Origin: Bog-159 sp963707465
GTDB taxonomy: Bacteria > Acidobacteriota > Terriglobia > Bryobacterales > Bryobacteraceae
DNA length: 64,000 nt
Direction: 5' to 3'
NCBI GenBank assembly: GCA_963707465.1
Contig: CAVPQK010000023.1
Span: forward strand, 397,858-461,857
In this document: positions 1 through 7,829 of the stretch, piece by piece
How the letters are laid out: every line of letters begins with the position of its first letter
Numbering within the stretch: position 1 is the first letter of the stretch
Notes under the pieces: generated by a model
What the model was told of the DNA's origin: nothing
What the model saw: only the letters and a program-made list of their open reading frames with translations
Database searches by the model: none
Made by a program: the position numbers and the translations under genes

Positions 1-1
1 G

Positions 2-823
2 GAGGGCCTGATCGATCAGATCAGGCAAGCCGTCGCGGCGGCCAGCTTGAAAGCGGTCTGCTGTGACGATAAACGCGGCCTGATGATCTATATCGGACTC
101 GCGGGCCAATCCGCGCGGGATGTGCCCTACAACCCTGCGCCGCGGGGCAAAGCCACGTTTCCGCAAACCGTGGCCAACATCGAGCAGCAATTCTCCGCGG
201 CCTTTTCGCAGGCGATCGCAAAAGGCGCTACCGGCGAAGATCAGTCAAAAGGCTACGCGCTGTCCCTGGATGCGGCGGTGCGCGCGCAGCAGATCGCCAT
301 CCGCGGCTACGCCCTCCGCCACCAGCGCGAGATCCGCCGTGTGCTCGAATCCTCGTCCGATGCCGGGCAGCGCGCTATCGCCGCTCATCTGATGGGCTAT
401 GCGCGCCAGTCGCAAATGCAAATAGCGGCTTTGGTGAAAGCCAGCCACGATCCCGATGAGGATGTTCGCAATAATGCCACGCGCGCGCTATGGGTGCTGG
501 CTGCGTCGAGCGAACAGCGGGCCGCGCGTATCCCGGCCGGCGGATTCATTGACATGCTCTATTCGCTCTCATGGTCCGACCGTAACAAAGCCAGCCTGCT
601 GCTGGAGGTGTTGACGCGAAGGCGCGATCCCCCGTTGCTCCGCGCGCTTCTCGCGCGAGCGAGCGAACCGCTGCTGGAGATGGCCCGCTGGCGCAGCGCC
701 GGGCACGCCTACGCGGCGCGCATGATACTGGGCCGGTGCGCGGGTATCGAAGAAGGCAAGTTAGAGAAGTTGGTGGAAGCGGCAGACGTTACGCCGCTCA
801 TGGATGCGCTACGCACGAAGTAG
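2..823 (+). CDS. HEAT-like repeat protein, 5' end outside the window
   Basis: The frame is open from the first complete codon, so the gene starts upstream of the window. A TTG at position 47 is a possible but unsupported start. About 273 residues are visible. The C-terminal two thirds is alanine- and arginine-rich and helical, with HEAT/Armadillo-like spacing (for example DPDEDVRNNATRALWVL), suggesting an alpha-solenoid used for protein-protein contacts. No catalytic motif was seen. The last ~120 bp of coding sequence is duplicated about 460 bp downstream (1115-1238). The stop codon abuts an antisense relic of a VapC-like toxin. The function is unknown; the HEAT assignment rests on composition and repeat-like spacing only. 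Confidence 0.6.
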   Translation, partial: EGLIDQIRQAVAAASLKAVCCDDKRGLMIYIGLAGQSARDVPYNPAPRGKATFPQTVANIEQQFSAAFSQAIAKGATGEDQSKGYALSLDAAVRAQQIAIRGYALRHQREIRRVLESSSDAGQRAIAAHLMGYARQSQMQIAALVKASHDPDEDVRNNATRALWVLAASSEQRAARIPAGGFIDMLYSLSWSDRNKASLLLEVLTRRRDPPLLRALLARASEPLLEMARWRSAGHAYAARMILGRCAGIEEGKLEKLVEAADVTPLMDALRTK

Positions 824-835
824 CGCCACACCGCC

Positions 836-907
836 CGCGCCGTGGCTCGCCAGGTGCAAGGCATCCGCAAAATCCACCAACGCCCATTCCAGCGCCTTGG
901 ACACCGC
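836..907 (-). pseudogene. VapC-like PIN toxin relic, copy A
   Basis: On the minus strand about 21 codons read VSKALEWALVDFADALHLAS, which matches the acidic-motif region (DFADALHLA) near the C-terminus of VapC-type PIN ribonucleases. There is no room for the rest of the domain and the frame soon runs into the HEAT-like gene, so this is a relic. It resembles the longer relic at 1256-1500, indicating a segmental duplication. Confidence 0.6.
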
Positions 908-913
908 GGGAGG

Positions 914-989
914 GCGGGCAATTTTGCCCGCAGGCGGCTTTTCAGCCGGCTGGACCCGCTGTCAGCGGGTCCGCAGCCCCACAGGCTGC
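914..989. repeat. Cluster of hairpins, dispersed-repeat type
   Basis: Several short palindromes stand in tandem: GCGGGCAA/TTGCCCGC (914-931), an imperfect GGCGGCTT/AGCCGGC stem, GACCCGCT/AGCGGGTC (953-971) and GCAGCC/GGCTGC (973-989). The first two units recur at 33604-33643 in the same order, so this is a dispersed repeat rather than a single terminator. Here it lies between decayed genes. Confidence 0.65.
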
Positions 990-1114
990 CTCACAATTGG
1001 CAGTCGGCCGCCTGTCAGTTAGCCTGCTCCATCTCCTGCAGTGTCTTCGCCCGTCCCCCGCAGCGCAGACATCCGGCCACATCTTCGAGGTGCGAAGGCG
1101 CCAGTGGCCTCAAC

Positions 1115-1238
1115 GAGCGAGCGCGCGAACCGCTGCTGGAGATGGCCCGCTGGCGTAGCGCCGGGCACGCCTACGCGGCGCGCATGATACTGGGGCGATG
1201 CGTGGGAACTCGAAGAAAGCAGGTTGGAGAGACTGGTT
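1115..1238 (+). pseudogene. Partial duplicate of the HEAT-like gene 3' region
   Basis: The segment repeats roughly 656-780 with scattered substitutions, including the stretch encoding EPLLEMARWRSAGHAYAARM. It has no start and no matching upstream part. With the VapC relic that follows, it copies the arrangement at 656-907, so the duplicated unit spans the ends of both genes. Confidence 0.7.
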
Positions 1239-1255
1239 GGGCTATTGTGGATGCC

Positions 1256-1500
1256 CTACACCTTGAGTAGGTTCACGCCCCTCACGCCCAGAGCCTTTGC
1301 GCGATTCACCAGTTTTTCGTCGAAGGTCACGAATCTGGCGCTGTCGCCTCGGCTAGCCAGGTGCAAGGCATCGGGAAAATCCATGCCGAGCGTGGTCCAT
1401 TCGAGCGCTCTGGATACGGCTACGGGTTCCCCGACCCGCACCGTCGGGAGGCTTGTAAGCCCCAACAATCGGCGCGTGGAACAACGCTCGATACTGATCT
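1256..1500 (-). pseudogene. VapC-like PIN toxin, 5'-truncated copy B
   Basis: The minus-strand frame encodes a C-terminal PIN-domain half: LLGLTSLPTVRVGEP, then MDFPDALHLASRGDSARFV, then TFDEKLVNRAKALGV. The DFPDALHLA and FVTFD motifs are those of VapC ribonucleases, the toxins of type II toxin-antitoxin pairs. The N-terminal half with the first catalytic aspartate is absent. A neighbouring frame just upstream reads DQYRALF, which may be the continuation after a frameshift. No VapB antitoxin is present. It is called a pseudogene. Confidence 0.65.
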
Positions 1501-1647
1501 CTTAACACTCGCCGCGCTAAAATTAAGTACCAGTACTGGAATTGCGTAGAGAGGCCTTCTGAGGCGCGTCCTACCGTTATTATCGTGTTATTATCGAGGA
1601 AGTCATTGTTTGCGGCGTTGTGGCGCCGCGCACCTTGAGAGTCTGAA

Positions 1648-2033
1648 ATGAAATTGCTGCTGTGCCTTACAGCTGTTCTCGCGTCGTCTGCATTCGGAGC
1701 CGATATTCTTGTTAAGGTCCAGTCTGCACCGCACGCCAAGCCAACTCAGCCATCACTCCCGACCTGACCCAGGGAATCGCAGGCATCGCCAGGGATGAGA
1801 GCGGAAGCGGGTTGCCGTGTCTGAGCTGCTTCGGCGCGCCAGTCGGGACCGTTGTGGTACCGCCAGCTTACCAAATCGTTTCCCCCTCGGACGTAGTGCC
1901 AGTTGTGTACTATTGCGTAGTGCAGACGGGAAGCGTAGGTGGCGACGCCACCGGCGCCCTTGAGTTGGTTTATTCAGCCAGGTGGAAAACGAAGGTAGCG
2001 AGTGCGCTCTGGCTTTCATTCTTAAGGCTGTAA
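1648..2033 (+). pseudogene. Small secreted protein, probable frameshift
   Basis: ATG at 1648 opens a signal peptide (MKLLLCLTAVLASSAFGAD) followed by about 20 residues and a TGA at 1765. The next frame continues without a stop to 2033 and overlaps the first, reading TPDLTQGIAGIARDESGSG, then GLPCLSCFGAP and a Val/Tyr-rich beta-type stretch. The two parts fit one exported protein interrupted by a one-base indel near 1740. No family was recognised. A genuine 39-residue peptide is possible but less likely. Confidence 0.4.
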
Positions 2034-2080
2034 TATGACTGGAACAGCCACCCGTCTCCTTCCGCCCCCGCCGGAGGGGC

Positions 2081-2458
2081 TCACTTGCTTTTAGCCGCTC
2101 TGGGTTTCCTCTGGTGCTTCGCGCGCCGCAGCAGTTCCCGGTTAATATCCGAGATCTTCTCCATGTGCTCCTTGACGCGACGATAGTTCTCGATCCAGCG
2201 CCGGACCTGCTCCACTTGGTCGGATGGGATCGTACTGCCCTTCCGGTGGGACTGGTCCAACGTGACACTCAAATACCATACCGGTCCATGCCGCTCTCCT
2301 TTGGCGCATTTGCAGTTTGGGTTCCCGCAGGTCAGATAGCGCTCCATTACGGAGCCGCGCATGATCTCTGCCAGCGGAGGTAAAAGTTGGGCAAGCCCTT
2401 GACGGCGATTCCGCAAGGCCAGGGTCGAGAGCTTGGCGAGGTTCTCTCTTTCTGCCAT
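2081..2458 (-). CDS. DUF6788-type Cys-rich protein, transposon-associated
   Basis: This is a 125-residue protein with a compact cysteine knuckle (C44, C49, C51 in CGNPNCKCAKGERHGP) followed by WYLSVT and a charged helical C-terminus. That pattern is typical of the DUF6788 family, which often sits beside transposases and may bind nucleic acid; its role is not established. No transposase is present nearby, so it may be a leftover of an insertion. A perfect 8-bp hairpin lies just upstream of its start. Confidence 0.6.
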   Translation of the reverse strand: MAERENLAKLSTLALRNRRQGLAQLLPPLAEIMRGSVMERYLTCGNPNCKCAKGERHGPVWYLSVTLDQSHRKGSTIPSDQVEQVRRWIENYRRVKEHMEKISDINRELLRRAKHQRKPRAAKSK

Positions 2459-2496
2459 ATGACTGTAAGAATCATAACGCCAAACCGGAAAAATGT

Positions 2497-2515
2497 AAAT
2501 GCGAATCTCGCATTT
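2497..2515. promoter_or_regulatory. Perfect palindrome upstream of the DUF6788 gene
   Basis: AAATGCGA and TCGCATTT are separated by three bases about 40 bp upstream of the minus-strand start at 2458. It could be an operator or part of a transposon end. No further evidence is available. Confidence 0.3.
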
Positions 2516-2699
2516 GCGAATTTTCCCCTATCTCATTGATCTATTTTGGGATCAACCGGTCGTGCGAAGTTCCTGGGCCCCTGGGCCTTCGTTCCCTCAT
2601 CCCATAAATAAAAATCTCACATAGATCCAGCTACTTAACGCCCTAGCCTCCCTCCCCCTCGCCCCCGCTGTGCTCCTCTGGAGCTGAGGAGGCTCTATC

Positions 2700-3143
2700 A
2701 TGGCGCGCCCTCGCCGCCAACACCTGACCCCCGCCCAGCACCGCGCCCTTGCCCTGCTCTCTGCCGGTTCCACCGCTGCCGCAGCGGCTCGATCTGTCGG
2801 CGTCCACGGCAATACGATCGCCAATTGGCAGCGTTCCGCGCCCTTTCGCGATGCGCTCACGGCAATCCGCCGCGAGCAAGCCCTCGCCTGGCAGGAACAA
2901 GCCCGGTCCCTCGTCCGTCGGCCACTCAGCCCCGTTCGGCCCGCCCCGCTTCCGCCAACCCCCCTAGCCATCCCCATCCTCGCGCCCGCGTCCCCGCGAA
3001 CCGTTACCCAAAGACCCGCCGTCGCGCCTCCCCCGCGCATGCCAACCGCCCTCCCACCGCGCGCCGATCGCCCCGGCCGCAACCAGCCCTGCCCCTGCGG
3101 CAGCGGCCGGAAATTCAAGCGCTGTTGCATATCCGTACGTTGA
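2700..3143 (+). CDS. HTH protein with C-terminal SEC-C zinc motif
   Basis: This 147-residue protein has three parts. Residues ~10-46 form a helix-turn-helix like those of terminase small subunits or transposases (AARSVGVHGNTIANWQRS). Residues ~75-125 are a proline-rich linker. Residues 126-143 are a SEC-C motif (PGRNQPCPCGSGRKFKRCC) with Cys131, Cys133, Cys142 and Cys143 as likely zinc ligands. A strong GAGGAGG ribosome binding site at about 2684-2690 supports the ATG at 2700. SEC-C motifs occur in SecA and many small proteins. The HTH suggests a DNA-binding, possibly mobile-element-linked role, but this is inference. Confidence 0.65.
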   Translation: MARPRRQHLTPAQHRALALLSAGSTAAAAARSVGVHGNTIANWQRSAPFRDALTAIRREQALAWQEQARSLVRRPLSPVRPAPLPPTPLAIPILAPASPRTVTQRPAVAPPPRMPTALPPRADRPGRNQPCPCGSGRKFKRCCISVR

Positions 3144-3195
3144 TTCTAAAGCTCCCAATGGCTTTGTTCGTTCCAAACTGCAACGCTGCACCGAA

Positions 3196-3255
3196 AACCA
3201 CAAGAAACCACAGGAAACCACAAAAAACCACAAAAAACCACAAGGAACCACAAGG
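3196..3255. repeat. 10-bp tandem repeat, six units
   Basis: Six consecutive in-phase units of AACCACAAGA-like sequence (variants end in GA, GGA, AAA or AGG) lie between the HTH/SEC-C gene and the aldo/keto reductase gene. Purine-rich composition contrasts with the GC-rich flanks. Confidence 0.85.
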
Positions 3256-3314
3256 AAGGCAAACCCGGATCGGCGCGCCGGCGTGCGCGTCCCGAGACCG
3301 CTTACCATAGTCCT

Positions 3315-4316
3315 ATGACCCCCGAAACGAATATCGACAGGCGCGCGTTAGGCTCTACCGGGCTGCAAGTCTTCCCCATCGCGCTGGGCTGCATGGGAAT
3401 GTCCGGCATATATGGCGCGTCCGACGATAACGAAAGCATCTCGACCATTCACGCCGCCCTGGATGCCGGCGTGAACCTGCTCGATACCGGCGATTTTTAT
3501 GGAGCGGGGCACAACGAAATGCTTATCGGACGCGCGCTGAAAGGCCGCCGCGATCAAGCGCTGCTGTCGGTGAAATTCGGCGCGTTGCGTTCTCCCGAGG
3601 GCGCTTGGGGCGGTTTCGATGGCCGTCCGGCGGCGGTCAAGAATTTTGCCGCATACAGCTTGCAGCGGCTGGGCGTGGATCGCATCGATATTTATCGCCC
3701 AGCCAGGCTCGATCCTAGTGTCCCGATCGAGGACACCATCGGCGCGATCGGCGATCTGATCCGTGCCGGCTATGTGCGATTTGCCGGGCTGTCGGAAGTG
3801 GGCGCGGAGACCATCCGCCGGGCGCATTCCGTCCAACCCATCGCCGATCTGCAAATTGAGTACGCCATGATCAGCCGCGGCCCGGAACAAGCGATCTTTC
3901 CGGTACTCAATGAACTGGGCATCGGGGTAACCGCTTATGGCGTGCTCTCCCGCGGGTTACTCAGCGGATCCAAGCCCGCCGGCGCGGGCGACTTTCGCGC
4001 ACACCTGCCGCGGTTCATCGGCGACAATCTCAGTCACAACGAAAAGATAGTCGCGGTGTTGAACCAACTCGCGGCGGAAAAGGGTGTCACACCCGCGCAA
4101 CTGGCCATCGCCTGGGTGCTCGCGAAGGGACCGCGCATCGTTCCGGTGATCGGCGCGCGGACGCGAAAGCAGCTAACCGAATCGTTGGCGGCCTTGCAGA
4201 CCAAGCTTTCCGTGGCCGATTTGGCGCGCATCGAAGAAGCTATCCCTGCGTCGGCAATCGCGGGGACACGCTATGACGAACGTCAGATGAGAGCACTCGA
4301 TAGCGAGAGGCAGTAA
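3315..4316 (+). CDS. Aldo/keto reductase family protein
   Basis: This 333-residue protein has the length and order of a (beta/alpha)8 NADPH-dependent aldo/keto reductase. N-terminal RALGSTGLQVFPIALGCMGM is followed by D57 and Y62 in LLDTGDFYG, K87 in LLSVKFG, and the C-terminal cofactor-binding VPVIGARTRKQL. The family reduces carbonyls to alcohols in the cytoplasm. The residue expected to be the catalytic histidine (usually QLHRVDP or similar) is Ala130 in IYRPARLDP. The fold and the Asp/Tyr/Lys residues are intact, so activity may persist with altered mechanism or specificity. The gene appears monocistronic. Confidence 0.85.
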   Translation: MTPETNIDRRALGSTGLQVFPIALGCMGMSGIYGASDDNESISTIHAALDAGVNLLDTGDFYGAGHNEMLIGRALKGRRDQALLSVKFGALRSPEGAWGGFDGRPAAVKNFAAYSLQRLGVDRIDIYRPARLDPSVPIEDTIGAIGDLIRAGYVRFAGLSEVGAETIRRAHSVQPIADLQIEYAMISRGPEQAIFPVLNELGIGVTAYGVLSRGLLSGSKPAGAGDFRAHLPRFIGDNLSHNEKIVAVLNQLAAEKGVTPAQLAIAWVLAKGPRIVPVIGARTRKQLTESLAALQTKLSVADLARIEEAIPASAIAGTRYDERQMRALDSERQ

Positions 4317-4388
4317 GAGCAACCGTCGCCGCCGCTGCTGGTGTATACTAACAATCCCGGACTCCAAATACGAAAGCTCCGGTCTATA

Positions 4389-7235
4389 ATGCCCCCAGAA
4401 TCCAACCAACCGGCGATCGGTGCGATAATCACCCACTATAAGATCGCCTCTAAGCTGGGTGAAGGTGGCATGGGCGTGGTGTATGAGGCCGAGGACCTCA
4501 CCCTGGGACGGCGCGTAGCGCTCAAGTTCTGCTCGAGCGGCCGCGGCGACCCAAAACTTCGCGCGAACCTGCTCAAGGAAGCGCGCGCCGCTTCCTCGCT
4601 CTCACACCCGAACATCGCGCACATCTACGAATTTGTCGAGAACCCCGACGGCGACCCGTTCATCTCCATGGAACTGGTGTCCGGCGTCAATTTGCGCCGC
4701 ACCCTCGCCGAGCGCCGCCTCAGCGTCGAGGAGACCCTGAAAATAGCGTCGGCGGTGGCGTCGGCGCTGGCCGAGGCGCACCGCCATGGCGTCGTTCACC
4801 GCGATATCAAGCCGGCCAATATCCAGATCACCTCCGCGGGCGAAGTAAAGGTACTCGACTTCGGTATCGCGCGCACACCCGCGCCGCAAGCCGGCGAAGT
4901 GGAAGCCGCTACCCAGACCATTGAAGGCTTCTCCGGAACGCCGCTCTACATGTCGCCCGAACAGGCGTCCGGTGAAATGCTGGATGCGCGCTCGGACCTG
5001 TTTTCGCTGGGCGCGGTAATTTATGAGTGCCTGGCCGGCAAGTCGCCGTTCGCCGCCGACAGCCTCACGGCCGTCATGGCGCGATTGTTGACCGCGCAAC
5101 CGCCGCCGCCATCGCGGCTCAATCCGCAGTCGCCGGCAGGCCTCGACCGCATCGTTCTCAAGCTGCTGGCGAAGGACCGGCGCCAGCGCTACGCTTCGGC
5201 GGACGAACTGTTGGCCGACCTGCGCACGCCGGAACGCCGCCCTTCGCGCCGCCGCGCGGTGACCGCGCTGGCCGGAGGCGCGGCCTGCGTTGGAGGCGGC
5301 GCAGTCCTCTGGTTGTGGAATGGAAAGCGCCACCGCGATCCTGTGGCGGCCGCGATTCCCTGGTATCGCGATGGCGTCGCCGCGCTGCACAACGGCAGTT
5401 ACTATCGGGCGAGCAAAGCTCTGACACGGGCCGCCGAGATCGACCCTTCTTACGCCATGGCCCACGCCTACCTCGCCGAAGCCTGGTACGAACTCGACTA
5501 CCTGGAGCGCGCCAAGGACGAACTGCTGAAAGCCATGTCCGCGCGCAATTCACTGCCGGAGGTCGAGGGTCTGCATCTCGACGCGATCCGCCAGACCGTC
5601 ACCGGCGAGTTCAAGGCCGCGGCGGAGACGTTTCAGAAGATGGCCGCAGTGGCTTCGCCGGACGAGCGCGCCGCGGCGCTGCTCGATCTGGGCCGCGCGC
5701 AGGAACGCAATCAGGATACCAAGAAGGCCATGGCGACCTACTCGGAAGCGCTTCGCCTGGATTCGCAGAACGCCTCCGCCTGGCTGTTGCTGGGAGCGCT
5801 CCAGGCCCGCACCGGCGCGCGGGAGGACTCCGCCCGATCGCTCGACCGCGCGGAAAGCCTGTTCCAAGCCGCCTCCAACGTCGAAGGCGTAACCGATTGC
5901 CTCTATGTCCGCGCAGGGTCCGCCCGCACGCCCACCGAGGCGCGCGAACTGATCGGCAAAGCGCTGGCGGCCGCCCGCGTCACGGGCAACGAGCAGCAGC
6001 AGATCAAGCTCTTGCTGCTGTCGAGCCACAGCTATCTCAACGCCGGCCAGACCGCCGAAGCGCTCGACGACGCCAACCGCGCCATCGGCATCGCGCGCGC
6101 CGCCGGCGTCGAGAACCTGGTCTCGGAGGGGCTGATCGGCCTGGGCCGCGCGCTATTCGTCAAGGGCAGCACCGCCGAGGCCCTGCGCACCATACAGGAA
6201 GCGCTCGATATCGCCCGCCGTAACCGCGAGAAGCGCTCCGAAGCCCGCGCGCTGCTGCTACAGGGCAGCATTCGCATCCAGACGGGGGACGCGGCCGAAG
6301 GCTGGCAGGACGTGCAGGCGGCTCTCGCCTACTACCGGCAGGGGAATTTCCGCACCGAGGGCGCCATCGCCTTGTTCCTGCTGGGCCGCGCCGCGCGCGA
6401 TAAAGGCGATTACGAAGGAGCGCGCCGCGCCTTCGAGGAAACCTTGGCCACCATGAAGCCTGCCGGTCCCTCGCTGCCGGTGGCGTTGGCCCAGGAGGGA
6501 CTGGCCTGGCTCGAGTATCTCCAGGACCGCTGGCCGCAGGCGTTGCGCATGTTCGACGAGGCACGCCGCGCCTTCGAGGTCATCGGCCATTCCTCCGGCG
6601 CCGCCACCAACGAAATGAACGTGGCGGTGATGCACGCCCGGCTCGGCCATAAGGACGGCGCCGCGGTGTCCCCGAAGTCGGCGGACGACAATCCGCTTAT
6701 CGCTCTTCAAATCATTTTGATGCAGGAACGTTTCGCAGAGGCCCGCGCCAAAGCCGAGGCTCTGCTGCGCGCCACGGATGCGAGCGACCTGGAAACGCAG
6801 CGCGGCGCCAACCTGGTGCTGGGCCTGGCCCTGGCGCGCTCCGGCGCAGGAGCGCGCGGCCTGGAGGCGTGCCGTAAAGCGTTCGACCTGGCCCACGCGG
6901 CCGGCAAACCCGCGGCGGAAGCGGAGGCAATGCTGGGCGCGGCGGAAGCGGCGTTAGCCGCCGGCGACCGCGCGGCCGCCGCCGGATACGCCAGCCGCGC
7001 GCGCGCCTTTTTCGCATCGGCCAAAAGACCGGAGTCGCTCTGGCGCGCCTGCGCGTTGCTGCTGCGATCCAGCGCGCCGGACCCCGCTGTCGCGGCCCAG
7101 GCCGCCGCCGCCCTCGCCCAATTGAGCGCTTCCTGGCCCGCCGAGGATTTTCGCTCGTACATGGACCGCCCGGTTATCCGCCGCTTGCACGCGGAACTGC
7201 TGCGCGCCGGCCCCGCGTCGCCCAAAACCAACTGA
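4389..7235 (+). CDS. Ser/Thr protein kinase with TM helix and TPR array
   Basis: This is an approximately 948-residue Pkn-type kinase. The glycine loop is GEGGMGVVY (24-32), the ATP lysine K46 (VALKF), the catalytic loop HRDIKPANI (D139), then DFGIA (157-161) and SPEQ. A single transmembrane helix lies at ~289-310. The remaining ~630 residues are TPR-like helical repeats, presumably outside the cytoplasmic membrane, used for sensing or partner binding. ATG at 4389 is preferred over an upstream in-frame GTG at 4341 because the kinase domain begins shortly after it. A TATAAT-like string overlaps this ATG. The stop overlaps the next reading frame (TGATG), implying coupled expression of the exported protein downstream. 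Confidence 0.9.
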   Translation: MPPESNQPAIGAIITHYKIASKLGEGGMGVVYEAEDLTLGRRVALKFCSSGRGDPKLRANLLKEARAASSLSHPNIAHIYEFVENPDGDPFISMELVSGVNLRRTLAERRLSVEETLKIASAVASALAEAHRHGVVHRDIKPANIQITSAGEVKVLDFGIARTPAPQAGEVEAATQTIEGFSGTPLYMSPEQASGEMLDARSDLFSLGAVIYECLAGKSPFAADSLTAVMARLLTAQPPPPSRLNPQSPAGLDRIVLKLLAKDRRQRYASADELLADLRTPERRPSRRRAVTALAGGAACVGGGAVLWLWNGKRHRDPVAAAIPWYRDGVAALHNGSYYRASKALTRAAEIDPSYAMAHAYLAEAWYELDYLERAKDELLKAMSARNSLPEVEGLHLDAIRQTVTGEFKAAAETFQKMAAVASPDERAAALLDLGRAQERNQDTKKAMATYSEALRLDSQNASAWLLLGALQARTGAREDSARSLDRAESLFQAASNVEGVTDCLYVRAGSARTPTEARELIGKALAAARVTGNEQQQIKLLLLSSHSYLNAGQTAEALDDANRAIGIARAAGVENLVSEGLIGLGRALFVKGSTAEALRTIQEALDIARRNREKRSEARALLLQGSIRIQTGDAAEGWQDVQAALAYYRQGNFRTEGAIALFLLGRAARDKGDYEGARRAFEETLATMKPAGPSLPVALAQEGLAWLEYLQDRWPQALRMFDEARRAFEVIGHSSGAATNEMNVAVMHARLGHKDGAAVSPKSADDNPLIALQIILMQERFAEARAKAEALLRATDASDLETQRGANLVLGLALARSGAGARGLEACRKAFDLAHAAGKPAAEAEAMLGAAEAALAAGDRAAAAGYASRARAFFASAKRPESLWRACALLLRSSAPDPAVAAQAAAALAQLSASWPAEDFRSYMDRPVIRRLHAELLRAGPASPKTN

Positions 7236-7255
7236 TGGAAGGAACCAACCAACAC

Positions 7256-7819
7256 ATGACCAAGCTCACCCACACAACTTTTCTCGCGCTCTCGATTCTG
7301 CTGATCGGCGGTAGCCCATCCCGCATCGATGCCCAAGGCGACACCAAAGTAACGGGCGCAGCCGCCAAGTCAGCCAAGGTAAGGATCAACGACGGCGGAT
7401 CTATTCTGCTTCAAGCCGACGGACTGGATGCCGGCGTCAACTGGAGTCCCATTACGTCGGCCGAACTGCGGAACTTGAACGCCACGGGTGTCCTGGCCGG
7501 TTTGAGGATCACTGATGGGGGCGCCGACCAATGCGCGGGCGACCCCAAATGCGGCATCGACCCGACCCAGCCCTGGACCGTCCAGGTGACCTACGGCGCC
7601 GGATCGCTGACCGTCGCGCCCACCTCCGGCAACCAGGGGCTGCATCTCACCAACACCGGACTCCCCTTCGACCAATGGCAGACCACCGCCAATACCGATG
7701 AACGGGTATTCGGCCACGGCGACGGCCTGACTATCTCCAATATCACCGTGAATAGCGGCGCCAGCCTGTGCTCGGGCAAAGGCAGTTGCAAACTCGAGTT
7801 GTTATACCTGGCCCAGTAG
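7256..7819 (+). CDS. Small exported protein of unknown function
   Basis: The protein has about 187 residues. ATG at 7256 starts a clear signal peptide (MTKLTHTTFLALSILLIGG, cleavage near DAQG) and is preceded by GGAAGGA at 7237-7243. An in-frame ATG at 7235 overlapping the kinase stop is the alternative. The mature part is beta-rich and carries two Cx5C motifs (CAGDPKC and CSGKGSC) that could form disulfides outside the cytoplasm. No family was recognised. Its tight linkage to the kinase-TPR gene suggests they act together, for example as a periplasmic partner, but this is inference. Confidence 0.7.
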   Translation: MTKLTHTTFLALSILLIGGSPSRIDAQGDTKVTGAAAKSAKVRINDGGSILLQADGLDAGVNWSPITSAELRNLNATGVLAGLRITDGGADQCAGDPKCGIDPTQPWTVQVTYGAGSLTVAPTSGNQGLHLTNTGLPFDQWQTTANTDERVFGHGDGLTISNITVNSGASLCSGKGSCKLELLYLAQ

Positions 7820-7829
7820 GCTATACAGC

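Noticed and set aside
3196..3255. CRISPR array
   Set aside because: Units of 10 bp are contiguous with no spacers.
4341..4388. Upstream start for the kinase-TPR gene
   Set aside because: Sequence before ATG 4389 has no conserved features and includes promoter-like bases.
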